Of a stretch of 64,000 nt of DNA, positions 9,066 to 19,134 are shown one piece after another (the first letter of the stretch is position 1; each line of letters opens with the position of its first letter). Below the pieces are notes generated by a model. That model saw only the letters and a list, made by a program, of their open reading frames with translations, was not told the DNA's origin and made no database searches. The position numbers and the translations under genes were made by a program. The stretch covers positions 1 through 64,000 of the forward strand of contig JAOARX010000023.1 of assembly GCA_025210345.1 (NCBI GenBank), given 5' to 3'. Source of the stretch: Pelagimonas sp. Its GTDB lineage: Bacteria > Pseudomonadota > Alphaproteobacteria > Rhodobacterales > Rhodobacteraceae.

Positions 9066-9664
9066 TGGTCTTTGCCTTCTACCTGTTTGCGCTTGGTGCG
9101 ATTGCTGGTGGTCTGTTCACCGTGATCAGCCGCAACCCGGTGCATTCGGTCCTGTGGTTGATCTTGGCATTCTTGTCCTCCGCTGGCTTGTTCGTGCTGA
9201 TGGGGGCGGAATTTGTCGCCATGCTGTTGATCATTGTCTATGTCGGCGCGGTGGCGGTTTTGTTCCTGTTCGTGGTGATGATGCTTGACATCGACTTTGC
9301 CGAACTCAAGGCGGGTATGGCGCAATATATGCCGATGGCTTTGCTGATCGGACTGGTGATCTTGATGCAGCTGACCATGGCCTTTGGCGTCTGGGAGGCC
9401 TCGGAGCTGGCTGAAACCCAATTGTCGGCCCCCGCGCCTGCGGATCTGCACAATACCCAGGCACTGGGCATGATCCTGTACGACCAGTATTTTTTGATCT
9501 TCCAACTGGCGGGGCTGATCCTGCTGGTGGCCATGATCGGGGCCATCGTTCTCACCCTGCGCCATCGCCAGCACATCAAACGTCAGGACATTCTGGCGCA
9601 GATGTATCGCGATCCGGCCAAGGCGATGGAGCTGAAAGACGTCAAACCGGGGCAGGGCCTGTGA
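9062..9664 (+). CDS. nuoJ: NADH-quinone oxidoreductase subunit J
   Basis: A 200-residue membrane subunit with about five transmembrane helices. The conserved TM3 region reads [20 protein letters not shown] near residue 60, containing the pi-bulge segment characteristic of NuoJ. A hydrophilic C-terminal tail ([15 protein letters not shown]) is typical. Start and stop both overlap neighbouring genes by four bases (ATGA at 9062, GTGA at 9661). Confidence 0.95.
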   Translation: MMVFAFYLFALGAIAGGLFTVISRNPVHSVLWLILAFLSSAGLFVLMGAEFVAMLLIIVYVGAVAVLFLFVVMMLDIDFAELKAGMAQYMPMALLIGLVILMQLTMAFGVWEASELAETQLSAPAPADLHNTQALGMILYDQYFLIFQLAGLILLVAMIGAIVLTLRHRQHIKRQDILAQMYRDPAKAMELKDVKPGQGL

Positions 9665-9858
9665 GCGAGATTGTGACATATATTGCAACCCCATGGGGCG
9701 TCGCGCTTTTCCTGGGGTTCTGGCTGATCAAGACCGCTGGGGGGCTTTGGCTGACGCAGAGCGCCGAGCGGGGCTTGACGCCAAAGGCCCAGACCCGGGC
9801 TTATAGCAACTTACGACTTCTTGGGGGAAAGCGCCCCCATGCGGAACCGATGGAATGA
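9661..9858 (+). CDS. Small membrane protein between nuoJ and nuoK
   Basis: A 65-residue protein starting at GTG 9661 within the nuoJ stop codon. It has one hydrophobic segment (about residues 10-30, [19 protein letters not shown]) and a basic soluble tail ending HAEPME. It stops seven bases before nuoK. The size and overlap indicate a real, co-translated gene, but no family is recognised. Confidence 0.6.
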   Translation: MSEIVTYIATPWGVALFLGFWLIKTAGGLWLTQSAERGLTPKAQTRAYSNLRLLGGKRPHAEPME

Positions 9859-9865
9859 GGGCACA

Positions 9866-10171
9866 ATGATACCTTTGGAACATTACCTGACGGTGGCGGC
9901 AGTGCTGTTCGTCATCGGGATTTTCGGGCTTTTTCTAAACCGGAAAAACGTGATCATTCTGCTGATGAGCATCGAATTGATGCTGTTGTCGGTGAACATC
10001 AACCTTGTCGCCTTTTCGACCCATCTGGGGGATCTGGCGGGGCAGGTCTTTACCCTCTTTGTTCTGACCGTTGCCGCCGCCGAGGCCGCGATTGGTCTGG
10101 CGATTCTGGTCTGCTTCTTCCGCAATCGCGGCACCATCGCCGTCGAAGACATCAACGTGATGAAAGGGTAA
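9866..10171 (+). CDS. nuoK: NADH-quinone oxidoreductase subunit K
   Basis: A 101-residue, three-helix membrane subunit of the antiporter-like arm, matching the usual NuoK length. Family segments include [20 protein letters not shown] with the buried Glu on TM2, and [19 protein letters not shown] with the second conserved Glu. ATG 9866 is chosen because it gives the family length; the upstream in-frame start at 9821 would add residues read out of frame through the previous gene. Confidence 0.96.
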   Translation: MIPLEHYLTVAAVLFVIGIFGLFLNRKNVIILLMSIELMLLSVNINLVAFSTHLGDLAGQVFTLFVLTVAAAEAAIGLAILVCFFRNRGTIAVEDINVMKG

Positions 10172-10175
10172 AGCA

Positions 10176-12338
10176 TTGGAAAAGATCATCCTCTTTGCCC
10201 CGTTGGTCGGCAGCCTGATCGCTGGTTTTGGCTGGCGCTTTGTGTCGATCAAGGGCGCGCAATACATCACCACGGGCCTGTTGTTTCTCGCCTGTGCCCT
10301 GAGCTGGATCACCTTCCTGAGCCACGGCCCCGAAGCGCAGCACATCCAGATTTTGCGCTGGATTGAATCCGGCACGCTGAGCACCGATTGGTCGATCCGC
10401 CTGGACCGCCTGACCTCGATCATGCTGATTGTCGTGACCTCGGTTTCGGCGCTCGTGCATCTGTATTCCTTTGGATATATGGCGCATGACGAGAACTTCA
10501 AGGAAGGCGAAGAGAGCTATCGCGCACGTTTCTTTGCCTATCTGTCGTTCTTTACCTTTGCCATGTTGATGCTGGTGACATCGGACAACCTGGTTCAGAT
10601 GTTCTTTGGCTGGGAAGGTGTGGGGGTCGCATCCTATCTCTTGATTGGCTTCTACTATCGCAAGCCAAGCGCCAATGCCGCCGCGATGAAGGCCTTTGTG
10701 GTCAACCGGGTTGGGGACTTTGGCTTTGCGCTGGGGATCTTTGGCCTGTTCATGCTGACCGACAGTGTGAAATTCGACGACATCTTTGCCGCCGCGCCAA
10801 TGCTGGCGGAAACACAATTGCATTTCCTGTGGACCGAATGGAACGCAGCCGAGCTTTTGGCCTTTTTGCTGTTCGTCGGCGCCATGGGGAAATCGGCCCA
10901 GTTGATCCTGCACACCTGGTTGCCCGACGCGATGGAAGGGCCGACCCCCGTGTCGGCGCTGATCCACGCCGCGACCATGGTGACCGCCGGGGTGTTCTTG
11001 GTGTGCCGCATGTCGCCGCTGATGGAGTTTGCACCAAGCGCGACAGGGTTCATCACCTTCCTCGGGGCAACAACCGCATTCTTTGCGGCGACCGTGGGTC
11101 TTGTGCAAAACGACATCAAACGGGTGATCGCCTATTCGACCTGTTCGCAGCTGGGCTATATGTTCGTGGCCGCGGGCGTTGGGGTTTATTCGGTCGCGAT
11201 GTTCCACCTGTTCACGCATGCCTTCTTTAAGGCGATGTTGTTCCTGGGGGCGGGATCCGTGATCCACGGGATGCACCACGAACAGGATATGCGCAACTAT
11301 GGCGGTCTGCGCAAAAAGCTTCCGATCACCTTCTGGGCCATGCTGATTGGCACATTGGCCATCACCGGGGTTGGCATTCCGCTGACGCATATCGGGTTCG
11401 CGGGCTTCCTGTCGAAAGACGCGGTGATCGAGAGCGCCTATGCCGGCACGCAGGGGGGCTATGCCTTCTGGATGCTGGTGATCGCCGCGCTGTTCACCAG
11501 CTTTTACAGCTGGCGCCTGATGTTCCTGACCTTTTGGGGGGAACGTCGTGGCAACAAGCATACTCATGAACACGCACATGAAAGCCCGATGGTCATGCTG
11601 ATCCCGCTGGGTGTGCTGGCGTTGGGGGCGATTTTCTCGGGGATGCTGTGGTACAACAGCTTCTTTGGCAAAACCGACAAGGTCGCGGCGTTCTTTGGGG
11701 TGCCCTACCATGATGCAGCCGCGCTGCACGGTGATGATCATGCGGATGATCATGGGGCCGCCAAGGATGGTCATGAGGATCACGGCACGGATGATCACGC
11801 CAAGGATGACCATGCCAAGGATGACCACGGGGATCATGCCAAAGACACCCATTCGAAACCCCACTATGTCCTGGCGGGCAAACCGGGTGACGGTGCGATC
11901 TTTGCCCATGAAAACAACGACATCATCAATGAGGCGCACTATGTCCCGAAATGGGTCAAGCTCAGCCCCTTCTTTGCGATGCTCATCGGTTTCGTCACGG
12001 CGTTCTGGTTCTATATCGTCAACCCCTCGCTGCCCAAGCGACTGGCGGAAAACCAGAAGTACCTGTACCAGTTCCTGCTCAACAAATGGTACTTTGACGA
12101 AGTCTATGATTTCCTCTTTGTCCAACCGGCCAAGGCCATTGGCCGCTTCCTGTGGAAGCGCGGTGACCAGAACGTGATTGATGGCACCCTGAATGGCATC
12201 GCCATGGGCATCATTCCCTTCTTCACCCGCCTCGCGGGCCGGGCACAGTCGGGTTATATCTTCACCTATGCCTTGGGGATGGTGATCGGGATTGCGATCT
12301 TCATCACCTGGATGACGCTCAGCGGAGGAGCGCACTAA
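10176..12338 (+). CDS. nuoL: NADH-quinone oxidoreductase subunit L, with a His/Asp-rich insertion
   Basis: A 720-residue antiporter-like proton-channel subunit, longer than the E. coli protein (613). It starts at TTG 10176, with AAAGGG seven bases upstream. The channel core is intact: [17 protein letters not shown] near residue 145, [21 protein letters not shown] near 238, and [17 protein letters not shown] near 345. Between about residues 510 and 565 is an insertion with 13 His and about 15 Asp, partly built from a near-tandem DDHAK unit. The lateral helix and terminal TM follow. The stop shares a base with nuoM. Confidence 0.96.
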   Translation: MEKIILFAPLVGSLIAGFGWRFVSIKGAQYITTGLLFLACALSWITFLSHGPEAQHIQILRWIESGTLSTDWSIRLDRLTSIMLIVVTSVSALVHLYSFGYMAHDENFKEGEESYRARFFAYLSFFTFAMLMLVTSDNLVQMFFGWEGVGVASYLLIGFYYRKPSANAAAMKAFVVNRVGDFGFALGIFGLFMLTDSVKFDDIFAAAPMLAETQLHFLWTEWNAAELLAFLLFVGAMGKSAQLILHTWLPDAMEGPTPVSALIHAATMVTAGVFLVCRMSPLMEFAPSATGFITFLGATTAFFAATVGLVQNDIKRVIAYSTCSQLGYMFVAAGVGVYSVAMFHLFTHAFFKAMLFLGAGSVIHGMHHEQDMRNYGGLRKKLPITFWAMLIGTLAITGVGIPLTHIGFAGFLSKDAVIESAYAGTQGGYAFWMLVIAALFTSFYSWRLMFLTFWGERRGNKHTHEHAHESPMVMLIPLGVLALGAIFSGMLWYNSFFGKTDKVAAFFGVPYHDAAALHGDDHADDHGAAKDGHEDHGTDDHAKDDHAKDDHGDHAKDTHSKPHYVLAGKPGDGAIFAHENNDIINEAHYVPKWVKLSPFFAMLIGFVTAFWFYIVNPSLPKRLAENQKYLYQFLLNKWYFDEVYDFLFVQPAKAIGRFLWKRGDQNVIDGTLNGIAMGIIPFFTRLAGRAQSGYIFTYALGMVIGIAIFITWMTLSGGAH

Positions 12339-13894
12339 TGGGTAACCTACTTTCCATCGTCACCTTCATGCCTGCGCTGGCGGCCGTTATTCTTGCGGTT
12401 TTCCTGCGCGGCACGGATGAGGCTGCGATCCGCAATGCCAAGTGGCTGGCCCTTGTGGCCACCGGGATCACCTTTCTGATCTCACTGTTCATCCTGTTCC
12501 AGTTCGACCCGGCCGAAACCGGCTTTCAGATGGTCGAGGAACGCGACTGGATGCTGGGCCTGAAATACAAGATGGGCGTGGATGGGATCAGTGTCCTGTT
12601 TGTGATGCTGACAACCTTCATGATGCCCATGGTGATCGCGGCCAGCTGGGATGTGTCCCATCGCGTCAAAGAATACATGATCGCCTTCCTGCTGTTGGAG
12701 ACGCTGATGCTTGGCGTGTTCATGGCTCTGGATCTGGTGCTGTTCTACCTCTTCTTCGAGGCCGGGCTGATCCCCATGTTCCTGGTGATCGGGATCTGGG
12801 GCGGGGCGAACCGCATCTACGCGTCGTTCAAGTTCTTCCTCTATACCTTCCTTGGCTCGGTTCTGATGCTGGTGGCCATGGTGGCCATGTTCGCCGAGGC
12901 GGGCACCACTGACATCGAAATGCTGATGAGCTTCAACTTCGCATCCGAGACCTTCTCGGTGCTGGGGATCCAGATCATCGGCGGGATGCAGACGCTTTTG
13001 TTCCTGGCCTTCTTTGCAAGTTTCGCGGTCAAAATGCCTATGTGGCCGGTGCACACTTGGTTGCCCGATGCACACGTACAGGCCCCGACGGCGGGGTCTG
13101 TGGTTCTGGCGGCGATTTTGCTCAAGATGGGGGGCTATGGCTTTTTGCGGTTCTCTTTGCCGATGTTCCCGGTGGGGTCGGCGGTGATGACCGATCTGGT
13201 GCTTTGGATGTCGGCCATTGCCATCGTCTATACCTCGCTGGTGGCGCTGGTTCAGGAAGACATGAAAAAGCTGATCGCCTATTCGTCGGTGGCGCATATG
13301 GGCTATGTGACCATGGGGATCTTCGCGGCGAACCAGCAGGGGATCGACGGGGCGATTTTCCAGATGCTCAGCCACGGCTTTATCTCGGGCGCATTGTTCT
13401 TGTGCGTGGGGGTTATCTATGACCGGATGCACACCCGCGAGATCGACGCCTATGGCGGGTTGGTCAACCGGATGCCGGCCTATGCGCTGATCTTTATGTT
13501 CTTCACCATGGCGAACGTCGGGCTTCCGGGCACTTCGGGCTTTATCGGTGAATTCCTGACGCTGATGGGGATCTTTAAGGTCAACACTTGGATCGCCGCC
13601 ATTGCGGCCACCGGGGTGATCTTGTCGGCGGCCTATGCGCTGTGGCTGTATCGCCGCGTGGTCATGGGCGACCTGATCAAGGAAAGCCTCAAGACTATCA
13701 CCGATATGACCACGCGGGAAAAGGCGATTTTCGCGCCGCTGGTTGCGATGACCATCTGGATGGGGGTCTATCCCGCGCCCATCCTGGATCGCATCGGACC
13801 ATCGGTGACGCATCTTGTGGAACAATATGAAACTGCGGTTGCCGCGGCGGATCTGGGCGCAGCGCCCGCGCCCGCGCAGGCCGCTGGACATTAA
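12338..13894 (+). CDS. nuoM: NADH-quinone oxidoreductase subunit M
   Basis: A 518-residue antiporter-like membrane subunit with about 14 helices. The TM5 Glu is in [20 protein letters not shown] near residue 145; the TM7 Lys lies in [38 protein letters not shown] follows near 305. A short Ala/Pro-rich tail ends the protein. ATG overlaps the nuoL stop (TAATG). Confidence 0.97.
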   Translation: MGNLLSIVTFMPALAAVILAVFLRGTDEAAIRNAKWLALVATGITFLISLFILFQFDPAETGFQMVEERDWMLGLKYKMGVDGISVLFVMLTTFMMPMVIAASWDVSHRVKEYMIAFLLLETLMLGVFMALDLVLFYLFFEAGLIPMFLVIGIWGGANRIYASFKFFLYTFLGSVLMLVAMVAMFAEAGTTDIEMLMSFNFASETFSVLGIQIIGGMQTLLFLAFFASFAVKMPMWPVHTWLPDAHVQAPTAGSVVLAAILLKMGGYGFLRFSLPMFPVGSAVMTDLVLWMSAIAIVYTSLVALVQEDMKKLIAYSSVAHMGYVTMGIFAANQQGIDGAIFQMLSHGFISGALFLCVGVIYDRMHTREIDAYGGLVNRMPAYALIFMFFTMANVGLPGTSGFIGEFLTLMGIFKVNTWIAAIAATGVILSAAYALWLYRRVVMGDLIKESLKTITDMTTREKAIFAPLVAMTIWMGVYPAPILDRIGPSVTHLVEQYETAVAAADLGAAPAPAQAAGH

Positions 13895-13905
13895 GGGGGC
13901 GGGGC

Positions 13906-15348
13906 ATGATCTCGGCTGATCTCAACATCATCCTGCCGGAAATTCTGATTTCCGTTTACGCCATGGTGGCGCTTGTCGCGGCGGTTTACACCGGCAAAGA
14001 CAAGCTGGCTTCGCTTTTGGTCTGGACCACTGCGGGTCTGTTCCTTGTGATGGCGGCCTGGATCGGGCTGTCGGGTGAGGGGGCAAACAGCGCCTTTGGC
14101 GGCATGTTCAACGATGATCCCTTTGCGCGCTTTGCCAAGGTCATGATCCTGCTTGCCGCCAGCGCGGTGCTGGTCATGGGCAAAGGATATATGGCGCATC
14201 GCGACATGCTCAAGTTCGAGTATCCCATGCTGGTGGCCCTGTCGGTTGTCGGCATGATGATGATGGTCTCTGCGGGGGACCTGATGGCGCTGTACATGGG
14301 GCTCGAACTTCAGTCGCTTGCGCTTTACGTGGTTGCATCGCTGCGCCGCGATAGCGCCAAGTCGACCGAAGCGGGCCTGAAGTATTTTGTGCTGGGTGCA
14401 CTGAGCTCGGGTCTTTTGCTCTATGGGGCGTCGCTGATCTATGGCTACGCGGGCACGACCTTGTTCTCGGGCATCATCCAGACCGCCGAAGAGGGACATG
14501 TCTCTATCGGCCTGCTGTTGGGGCTGGTGTTGATGATGTCCGGTCTTGCGTTCAAAGTCTCGGCGGTGCCGTTCCACATGTGGACGCCGGACGTCTATGA
14601 GGGCGCACCCACACCGGTCACCGCGTTCTTTGCAACGGCCCCCAAGGTCGCGGCAATGGGGCTGTTCGCCCGCGTGATGCATGACGCCTTTGGCAATGCC
14701 ACCGCGGATTGGAGCCAGGTCGTGGCGTTCTTGTCGCTGCTGTCCATGTTCCTTGGCGCCGTGGCGGCGATCGGTCAGACCAACATCAAGCGTCTGATGG
14801 CCTATTCGTCGATCGCGCATATGGGCTATGCGCTGATGGGGCTTGCGGCGGGAACCGCCTTTGGTGTCGAAGCCATGCTGGTCTATATGGCGATCTATGT
14901 GACCATGAATATCGGCACTTTTGCCTTTATCCTGTCGATGGAGCGCGACGGGCAGCCGGTGACAGATATCAACAGCCTGGGCCAGTTCGCGACCAAATCG
15001 CCGGGCAAAGCCCTGGCGATGCTGATTTTGCTCTTCTCGCTGGCAGGTGTGCCGCCGATGCTGGGGTTCTTTGGCAAGCTTTATGTGCTGCGCGCCGCCT
15101 ATGATGCCGGGCTGGCCTGGCTGGCGATTGCCGGTGTGATTGCCTCGGTTATCGGTGCGTTCTACTACCTGCGCATCGTGTACTTCATGTATTTCGGCGA
15201 TGACAATCGTGATGCGTTGGACGGTGGATCCAACCCAATTTTGATTGGCTTTCTCGGGGCGTCGGCGGCTGCGATGCTGCTGGGGGTCTTTACCATGCTG
15301 GGTGTCGATGCCTCGGCTGCAAATGCGGCGGCCTCCCTTGTCAACTAA
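13906..15348 (+). CDS. nuoN: NADH-quinone oxidoreductase subunit N
   Basis: A 480-residue antiporter-like membrane subunit closing the nuo gene series. Visible landmarks are [20 protein letters not shown] with the TM5 Glu near residue 133, [20 protein letters not shown] near 215, and [20 protein letters not shown] near 295. It is preceded by a strong ribosome-binding site (AAGGGGGCGGGG). The next gene, birA, starts about 40 bases downstream, across a strong hairpin. Confidence 0.97.
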   Translation: MISADLNIILPEILISVYAMVALVAAVYTGKDKLASLLVWTTAGLFLVMAAWIGLSGEGANSAFGGMFNDDPFARFAKVMILLAASAVLVMGKGYMAHRDMLKFEYPMLVALSVVGMMMMVSAGDLMALYMGLELQSLALYVVASLRRDSAKSTEAGLKYFVLGALSSGLLLYGASLIYGYAGTTLFSGIIQTAEEGHVSIGLLLGLVLMMSGLAFKVSAVPFHMWTPDVYEGAPTPVTAFFATAPKVAAMGLFARVMHDAFGNATADWSQVVAFLSLLSMFLGAVAAIGQTNIKRLMAYSSIAHMGYALMGLAAGTAFGVEAMLVYMAIYVTMNIGTFAFILSMERDGQPVTDINSLGQFATKSPGKALAMLILLFSLAGVPPMLGFFGKLYVLRAAYDAGLAWLAIAGVIASVIGAFYYLRIVYFMYFGDDNRDALDGGSNPILIGFLGASAAAMLLGVFTMLGVDASAANAAASLVN

Positions 15349-15370
15349 GGTGTTGATCTCTCAAAGAAAT

Positions 15371-15408
15371 TGCATGGGCCAGAGCATATGACGCTCTGGC
15401 CCGATGCA
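15371..15408 (+). promoter_or_regulatory. Hairpin presenting the birA start codon in its loop
   Basis: GGGCCAGAGC at 15376-15385 pairs with GCTCTGGCCC at 15393-15402, and the flanking TGCAT/ATGCA pair extends it to 15 bp with one bulged G. The 7-base loop ATATGAC contains ATG 15388, the likely birA start. There is no T tract, so it is not a simple terminator; it may modulate birA translation or mark an mRNA 3' end after nuoN. Confidence 0.6.
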
Positions 15409-16131
15409 TATGGAAAACGGATTTTGGAAACGGTCGACAGCACCAATTCCGAAGCGGCCAGACGCGCGCCTGACCTCACCGGACCCGAGTGGATCCTGGG
15501 GCTGAGCCAGACACAGGCGCGTGGACGGCGCGGACGCGCGTGGCAAAACCCGCCGGGAAACTTTGCCGCGACCTTGATTATGCGCCCAACCGAGACGCCG
15601 GATGTGATTGCGCTGCGGTCTTTCGTTGCCTCTTTGGCGCTGTATGACGCGTTCAAAGCCACGACCGGCACGGAAATGGGACTGAGTTTGAAATGGCCCA
15701 ATGATGTGCTTATGCATGGCGGCAAGATTGCCGGGATCTTGTTGGAGAACATCGGCGGGCCGGGGGGGCATCTTGCCATTGGGATCGGGGTCAACCTGAT
15801 CGCCGCACCCGCCTCGGACCAGGTGGAACCGGGCGCGGTCCCCCCTGTTTCGCTGTTGTCGGAAACAGGGGTGCGCGTTTTGCCTGAGACCTTTCTCACC
15901 CATCTGGCCAGCGCCTATGACATGCGCGAAAACAGCTTTGTGACCTATGGGTTTGCGCCAATTCGCCAGGCGTGGCTGGCCCGTGCCGCGCGTCTGGGTG
16001 AGGTTGTGACGGCGCGTACCGGGACGCAAGAGACCTCTGGAACCTTTGAAACGGTGGACGAAGCGGGGCATCTTGTCTTAATGACGCCGCAGGGCCGATG
16101 TGCAATTTCGGCAGCGGACGTGTTTTTCTAA
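15388..16131 (+). CDS. birA: Biotin--[acetyl-CoA-carboxylase] ligase, monofunctional
   Basis: A 247-residue biotin protein ligase that makes biotinyl-AMP and transfers biotin to the carrier domain of carboxylases. Landmarks: VDSTNSEA near residue 17, the adenylate loop ARGRRGRAWQ near 45, LKWPNDVLM near 102 and the GIGVNL turn near 138. The N-terminal helix-turn-helix of bifunctional BirA repressors is absent, so it should be an enzyme only. ATG 15388 fits the family N-terminus (MTLWPDAYGKR); a TTG at 15370 would add six residues. The Shine-Dalgarno is weak and the start lies in a hairpin loop. It precedes coaX by 12 bases. Confidence 0.92.
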   Translation: MTLWPDAYGKRILETVDSTNSEAARRAPDLTGPEWILGLSQTQARGRRGRAWQNPPGNFAATLIMRPTETPDVIALRSFVASLALYDAFKATTGTEMGLSLKWPNDVLMHGGKIAGILLENIGGPGGHLAIGIGVNLIAAPASDQVEPGAVPPVSLLSETGVRVLPETFLTHLASAYDMRENSFVTYGFAPIRQAWLARAARLGEVVTARTGTQETSGTFETVDEAGHLVLMTPQGRCAISAADVFF

Positions 16132-16143
16132 GGGCCTGGGCGC

Positions 16144-16920
16144 ATGCTTTTGACCATTGACTGTGGCAACACCAATACCGTGTTCTCGATTTGGGACGGG
16201 AGCAGTTTTCTGTGTACCCTGCGGACCTCGACGCATCACGCGCGTACCGCGGATGCCTATTTTACGTGGTTCTCGACATTGATGACCCACTATAAAATCG
16301 AAGCAGATATCACCGAGGTGATCATTTCTTCGACGGTGCCGCGCGTGGTTTGGAATCTGCGCGTCTTTGCTGACCGCTTTTTTGGCTGCCGTCCCTTGGT
16401 GGTGGGCAAGCCCGGCTGCGAATTGCCCATTGCGCCGCGCGTGGACGCGGGAACACAGGTTGGCCCCGATCGCCTGGCCAATGTCGCCGGAGCCTTTGAT
16501 CGGCACGGTGGCGATGTGGTGGTGGTTGATTTCGGCACCGCAACCAACTTTGATGTTGTGGCGCAGGACGGTGCATATGTCGGCGGGGTCATCGCCCCCG
16601 GTGTGAACCTGAGCCTCGAGGCCCTGCACCAAGGGGCGGCTGCGCTGCCCCATGTGGACATTTCTCAACCAGAGCGCGTGATCGGAACAAATACGGTTTC
16701 GTGTATTCAATCTGGCGTCTTTTGGGGCTATGTGGGACTGATCCAGGGGATCATCAGCCGGATCAAAGACGAATACGGTCGCCCGATGAAAGTCGTGGGG
16801 ACCGGGGGGCTTGCGCCTTTGTTCGCCACCGGCGAGCTGCTGTTCGACACGATCGAGGATGATCTCACCATGCACGGGCTGACCGTGATCCATAGCTATA
16901 ACAAAGGTCTTGAGACATGA
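16144..16920 (+). CDS. coaX: Type III pantothenate kinase
   Basis: A 258-residue ASKHA-fold kinase for the first step of coenzyme A synthesis. The N-terminal phosphate-binding loop is IDCGNTNTVFSIWDG at residues 5-19, the second motif VVVDFGTATNFDVV lies near 125, and GGVIAPGVNLSLEAL near 145 is the substrate region. The length matches CoaX. It lies in a birA-coaX-rnj run; the stop overlaps the rnj start by four bases (ATGA). Confidence 0.95.
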   Translation: MLLTIDCGNTNTVFSIWDGSSFLCTLRTSTHHARTADAYFTWFSTLMTHYKIEADITEVIISSTVPRVVWNLRVFADRFFGCRPLVVGKPGCELPIAPRVDAGTQVGPDRLANVAGAFDRHGGDVVVVDFGTATNFDVVAQDGAYVGGVIAPGVNLSLEALHQGAAALPHVDISQPERVIGTNTVSCIQSGVFWGYVGLIQGIISRIKDEYGRPMKVVGTGGLAPLFATGELLFDTIEDDLTMHGLTVIHSYNKGLET

Positions 16921-18584
16921 GCGCAGAACGCCTGATTTACCTCCCGCTTGGGGGCGCCGGTGAGATCGGCATGAACTGCTATGTCTATGGCTATGGCAAA
17001 CCGGGGAAAGAGCGCCTGATCGTTGTCGACATGGGCGTGGCTTTCCCGGATATGGATGGCTCTCCCGGTGTGGATCTGATTTTGCCCGATATTTCGTGGT
17101 TGATCGAAAACCGCAATCGGATCGACGCGGTGATCGTGACTCATGCGCACGAAGACCACGTGGGTGCGGTTGGACACACCTTTGAACAACTGGGCGCGCG
17201 GATCTATGCGCGGCCCTTCACGGCAAATATCGCGCGGCACAAGCTTGCTGAATATGGTATTGGGCCGGACAGCGTGAAAACCTGTTCGCCCTGGCCTGCC
17301 ACCACGCAGATGGGGCCGTTCAGCGTGGGCTTTTTGCCGATTTCACATTCGATCCCGGAAAGCAGTGGCCTTGTGATTGATACGCCGGCCGGGCGGGTGA
17401 TCCACACGGGTGACTTCAAACTGGATGAAACCCCGCTGGTGGGTGAGCCATGGGATCCCGCTCTTTGGGCCGAGGTTTCAAAACAAGGGGTCAAGGCACT
17501 GGTCGTGGATTCGACCAATGTGTTTTCCCGCCATGCCGGTCGCTCCGAAGCAACCGTTGGCCCGGCCGTGACCGAACTGGTCGCTGACGCGCCGAACATG
17601 GTGGTGGCAACAACCTTTGCCTCCAACGTCGCGCGGGTCAAAACGCTGGCCGAAGCGGGGGATCGTGCAGGTCGCTCAATCTGCCTGATGGGCCGCGCCA
17701 TGCGCCGGATGATCGAGGCCTCGATCGAAACCGGTGTTCTGGACAGCTTTCCCAAGGTGGTCAGCAGCGAAGACGCGCAGGGTATTCCACGCGAAAACCT
17801 GATGCTGATCGTAACCGGATCGCAGGGGGAACGGCGCGCTGCCAGTGCGCAACTGGCCCGCGGCAAGTTTCACGGGATTGAGCTGAAGGAAGGGGACACG
17901 TTTCTGTTCTCGTCGAAAACCATCCCCGGAAATGAAAAAGGCGTGATCCGCATCATCAACCAATTGTCCGAACAAGGCGTTGATGTCGTTGATGATTCCA
18001 TGGGGGATTATCACGTCTCCGGGCATGCCAACCGGCCGGATCTGGAAACGCTTCAGGATGTTGTCGATCCGCAGATCGTTGTGCCGATGCACGGCGAACA
18101 CCGCCATTTGCGCGAACACACCAAGCTGTCACAGGCCAAGGGGCGTCAGGGGATCTTGTCGGTCAATGGCATGATGATCGACCTGACGGGCAATGAACCC
18201 AAGGTGGCGGAATATATCGAAACCGGGCGGACCTATCTGGATGGTTCGGTGCAAATCGGGGCTTTGGATGGAATCGTGCGCGACCGCATTCGCATGGCCT
18301 TGAACGGTCATGTGCTGGTCACGGTGATCCTGGACGAAGACGATGATCCGCTGGGGGAACCCTGGTGCGAGATCAAGGGCTTGACCGAGACCGGCAAAAG
18401 CAATGCGCCGCTGGTGGATGTGCTGGAAGAAGATCTGGCCCAATTTCTGGGACGCGCCGGGGCCAAAACCCTGACCGATGACGATAAACTGGAAGACGGG
18501 CTGCGTCGTATCGTGCGGCAGGCCTGCCTGAATGAGATCGGCAAAAAGCCCGAGGTCACCGTGGTTGTGAGCCGTCTTGCCTGA
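16917..18584 (+). CDS. rnj: Ribonuclease J
   Basis: A 555-residue metallo-beta-lactamase/beta-CASP ribonuclease involved in RNA maturation and decay (endo- and 5'-3' exonuclease in the family). The metal motif HAHEDH is near residue 75, PISHSIPES near 142, and HTGDFKLD near 162. The beta-CASP region includes VTGSQGE near 302 and SGHANRPDLE near 367; PMHGEHRHL near 391 is the C-terminal metal His. Start overlaps coaX. The alphaproteobacterial linkage coaX-rnj supports the call. Confidence 0.95.
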   Translation: MSAERLIYLPLGGAGEIGMNCYVYGYGKPGKERLIVVDMGVAFPDMDGSPGVDLILPDISWLIENRNRIDAVIVTHAHEDHVGAVGHTFEQLGARIYARPFTANIARHKLAEYGIGPDSVKTCSPWPATTQMGPFSVGFLPISHSIPESSGLVIDTPAGRVIHTGDFKLDETPLVGEPWDPALWAEVSKQGVKALVVDSTNVFSRHAGRSEATVGPAVTELVADAPNMVVATTFASNVARVKTLAEAGDRAGRSICLMGRAMRRMIEASIETGVLDSFPKVVSSEDAQGIPRENLMLIVTGSQGERRAASAQLARGKFHGIELKEGDTFLFSSKTIPGNEKGVIRIINQLSEQGVDVVDDSMGDYHVSGHANRPDLETLQDVVDPQIVVPMHGEHRHLREHTKLSQAKGRQGILSVNGMMIDLTGNEPKVAEYIETGRTYLDGSVQIGALDGIVRDRIRMALNGHVLVTVILDEDDDPLGEPWCEIKGLTETGKSNAPLVDVLEEDLAQFLGRAGAKTLTDDDKLEDGLRRIVRQACLNEIGKKPEVTVVVSRLA

Positions 18585-18617
18585 CAAGATCCAGGTTTCG
18601 GGAAAGGGCAGATGCCC

Positions 18618-18992
18618 TTACCCGGCACGCTGAGAGGCCGCTCTGCGCCCGGTCATGCGTTGTGCGCTGACGTGCAGTTCATCAAGCAGATCGCGAAGAC
18701 GCAGCTCTGACTCGTCGGCGTGATCAAAACGCACGCCCATTTCACGGTCACGAATCCAGCGCAGATTGACAAACAATTGTCCAACACCATTCAGCTGAAG
18801 CTGTTCTAAGGTGTGGCCGGGAAACTTCCGAATTGGTTGGTGCAGGCGCAACCGAGCCCCATCTTGTGAAAGATCAAGCGTTTTGAATGGGATCCGCAGG
18901 CCGGTGTCGCATACGGCGATTCCGGGAATTTCGCAGGAGATGCGTTCAGATTGGCGCCGCTGCGCGCTGGATGCAAAAGTATCACGTTTCAT
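18618..18992 (-). CDS. PilZ-domain protein, putative cyclic-di-GMP receptor
   Basis: A 124-residue single-domain protein. The PilZ signature is visible as an Arg-rich switch (RRQSERISCE, residues 12-21) followed by the D/NxSxxG motif in TLDLSQDGARLRL near residue 38. The rest is a beta-barrel-like pattern ending in a basic tail. It is convergent with rnj and shares no operon with it. A cyclic-di-GMP binding role is inferred from the intact motifs; the downstream target is unknown. Confidence 0.8.
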   Translation of the reverse strand: MKRDTFASSAQRRQSERISCEIPGIAVCDTGLRIPFKTLDLSQDGARLRLHQPIRKFPGHTLEQLQLNGVGQLFVNLRWIRDREMGVRFDHADESELRLRDLLDELHVSAQRMTGRRAASQRAG

Positions 18993-19134
18993 GACAACAA
19001 TACTGGCACGCAGGGCTTAAAGCGGCGTTTTTACGAAACGATCAATTTTATCGGCTGGCAGGAATTCACGCAAACCACCCGATAGACTGTTTAAAATGCG
19101 CTCGATCCCCTAGGCCCAAGCGCCATCCTGCACC

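Noticed and set aside
10152-12335. 727-codon open frame on the minus strand through nuoL
   Set aside because: It is the antisense shadow of a high-GC gene; its His/Gln/Arg-rich composition reflects reverse-frame codon bias and nuoL on the plus strand is unambiguous.
15370-15387. TTG 15370 as birA start
   Set aside because: It adds residues not expected in the family and reads through the hairpin arm; ATG 15388 fits the conserved N-terminus, although TTG cannot be fully excluded.
18604-18619. AAGGGCA-GA-TGCCCTT hairpin after rnj as a terminator
   Set aside because: Very small loop and no T tract on either strand.
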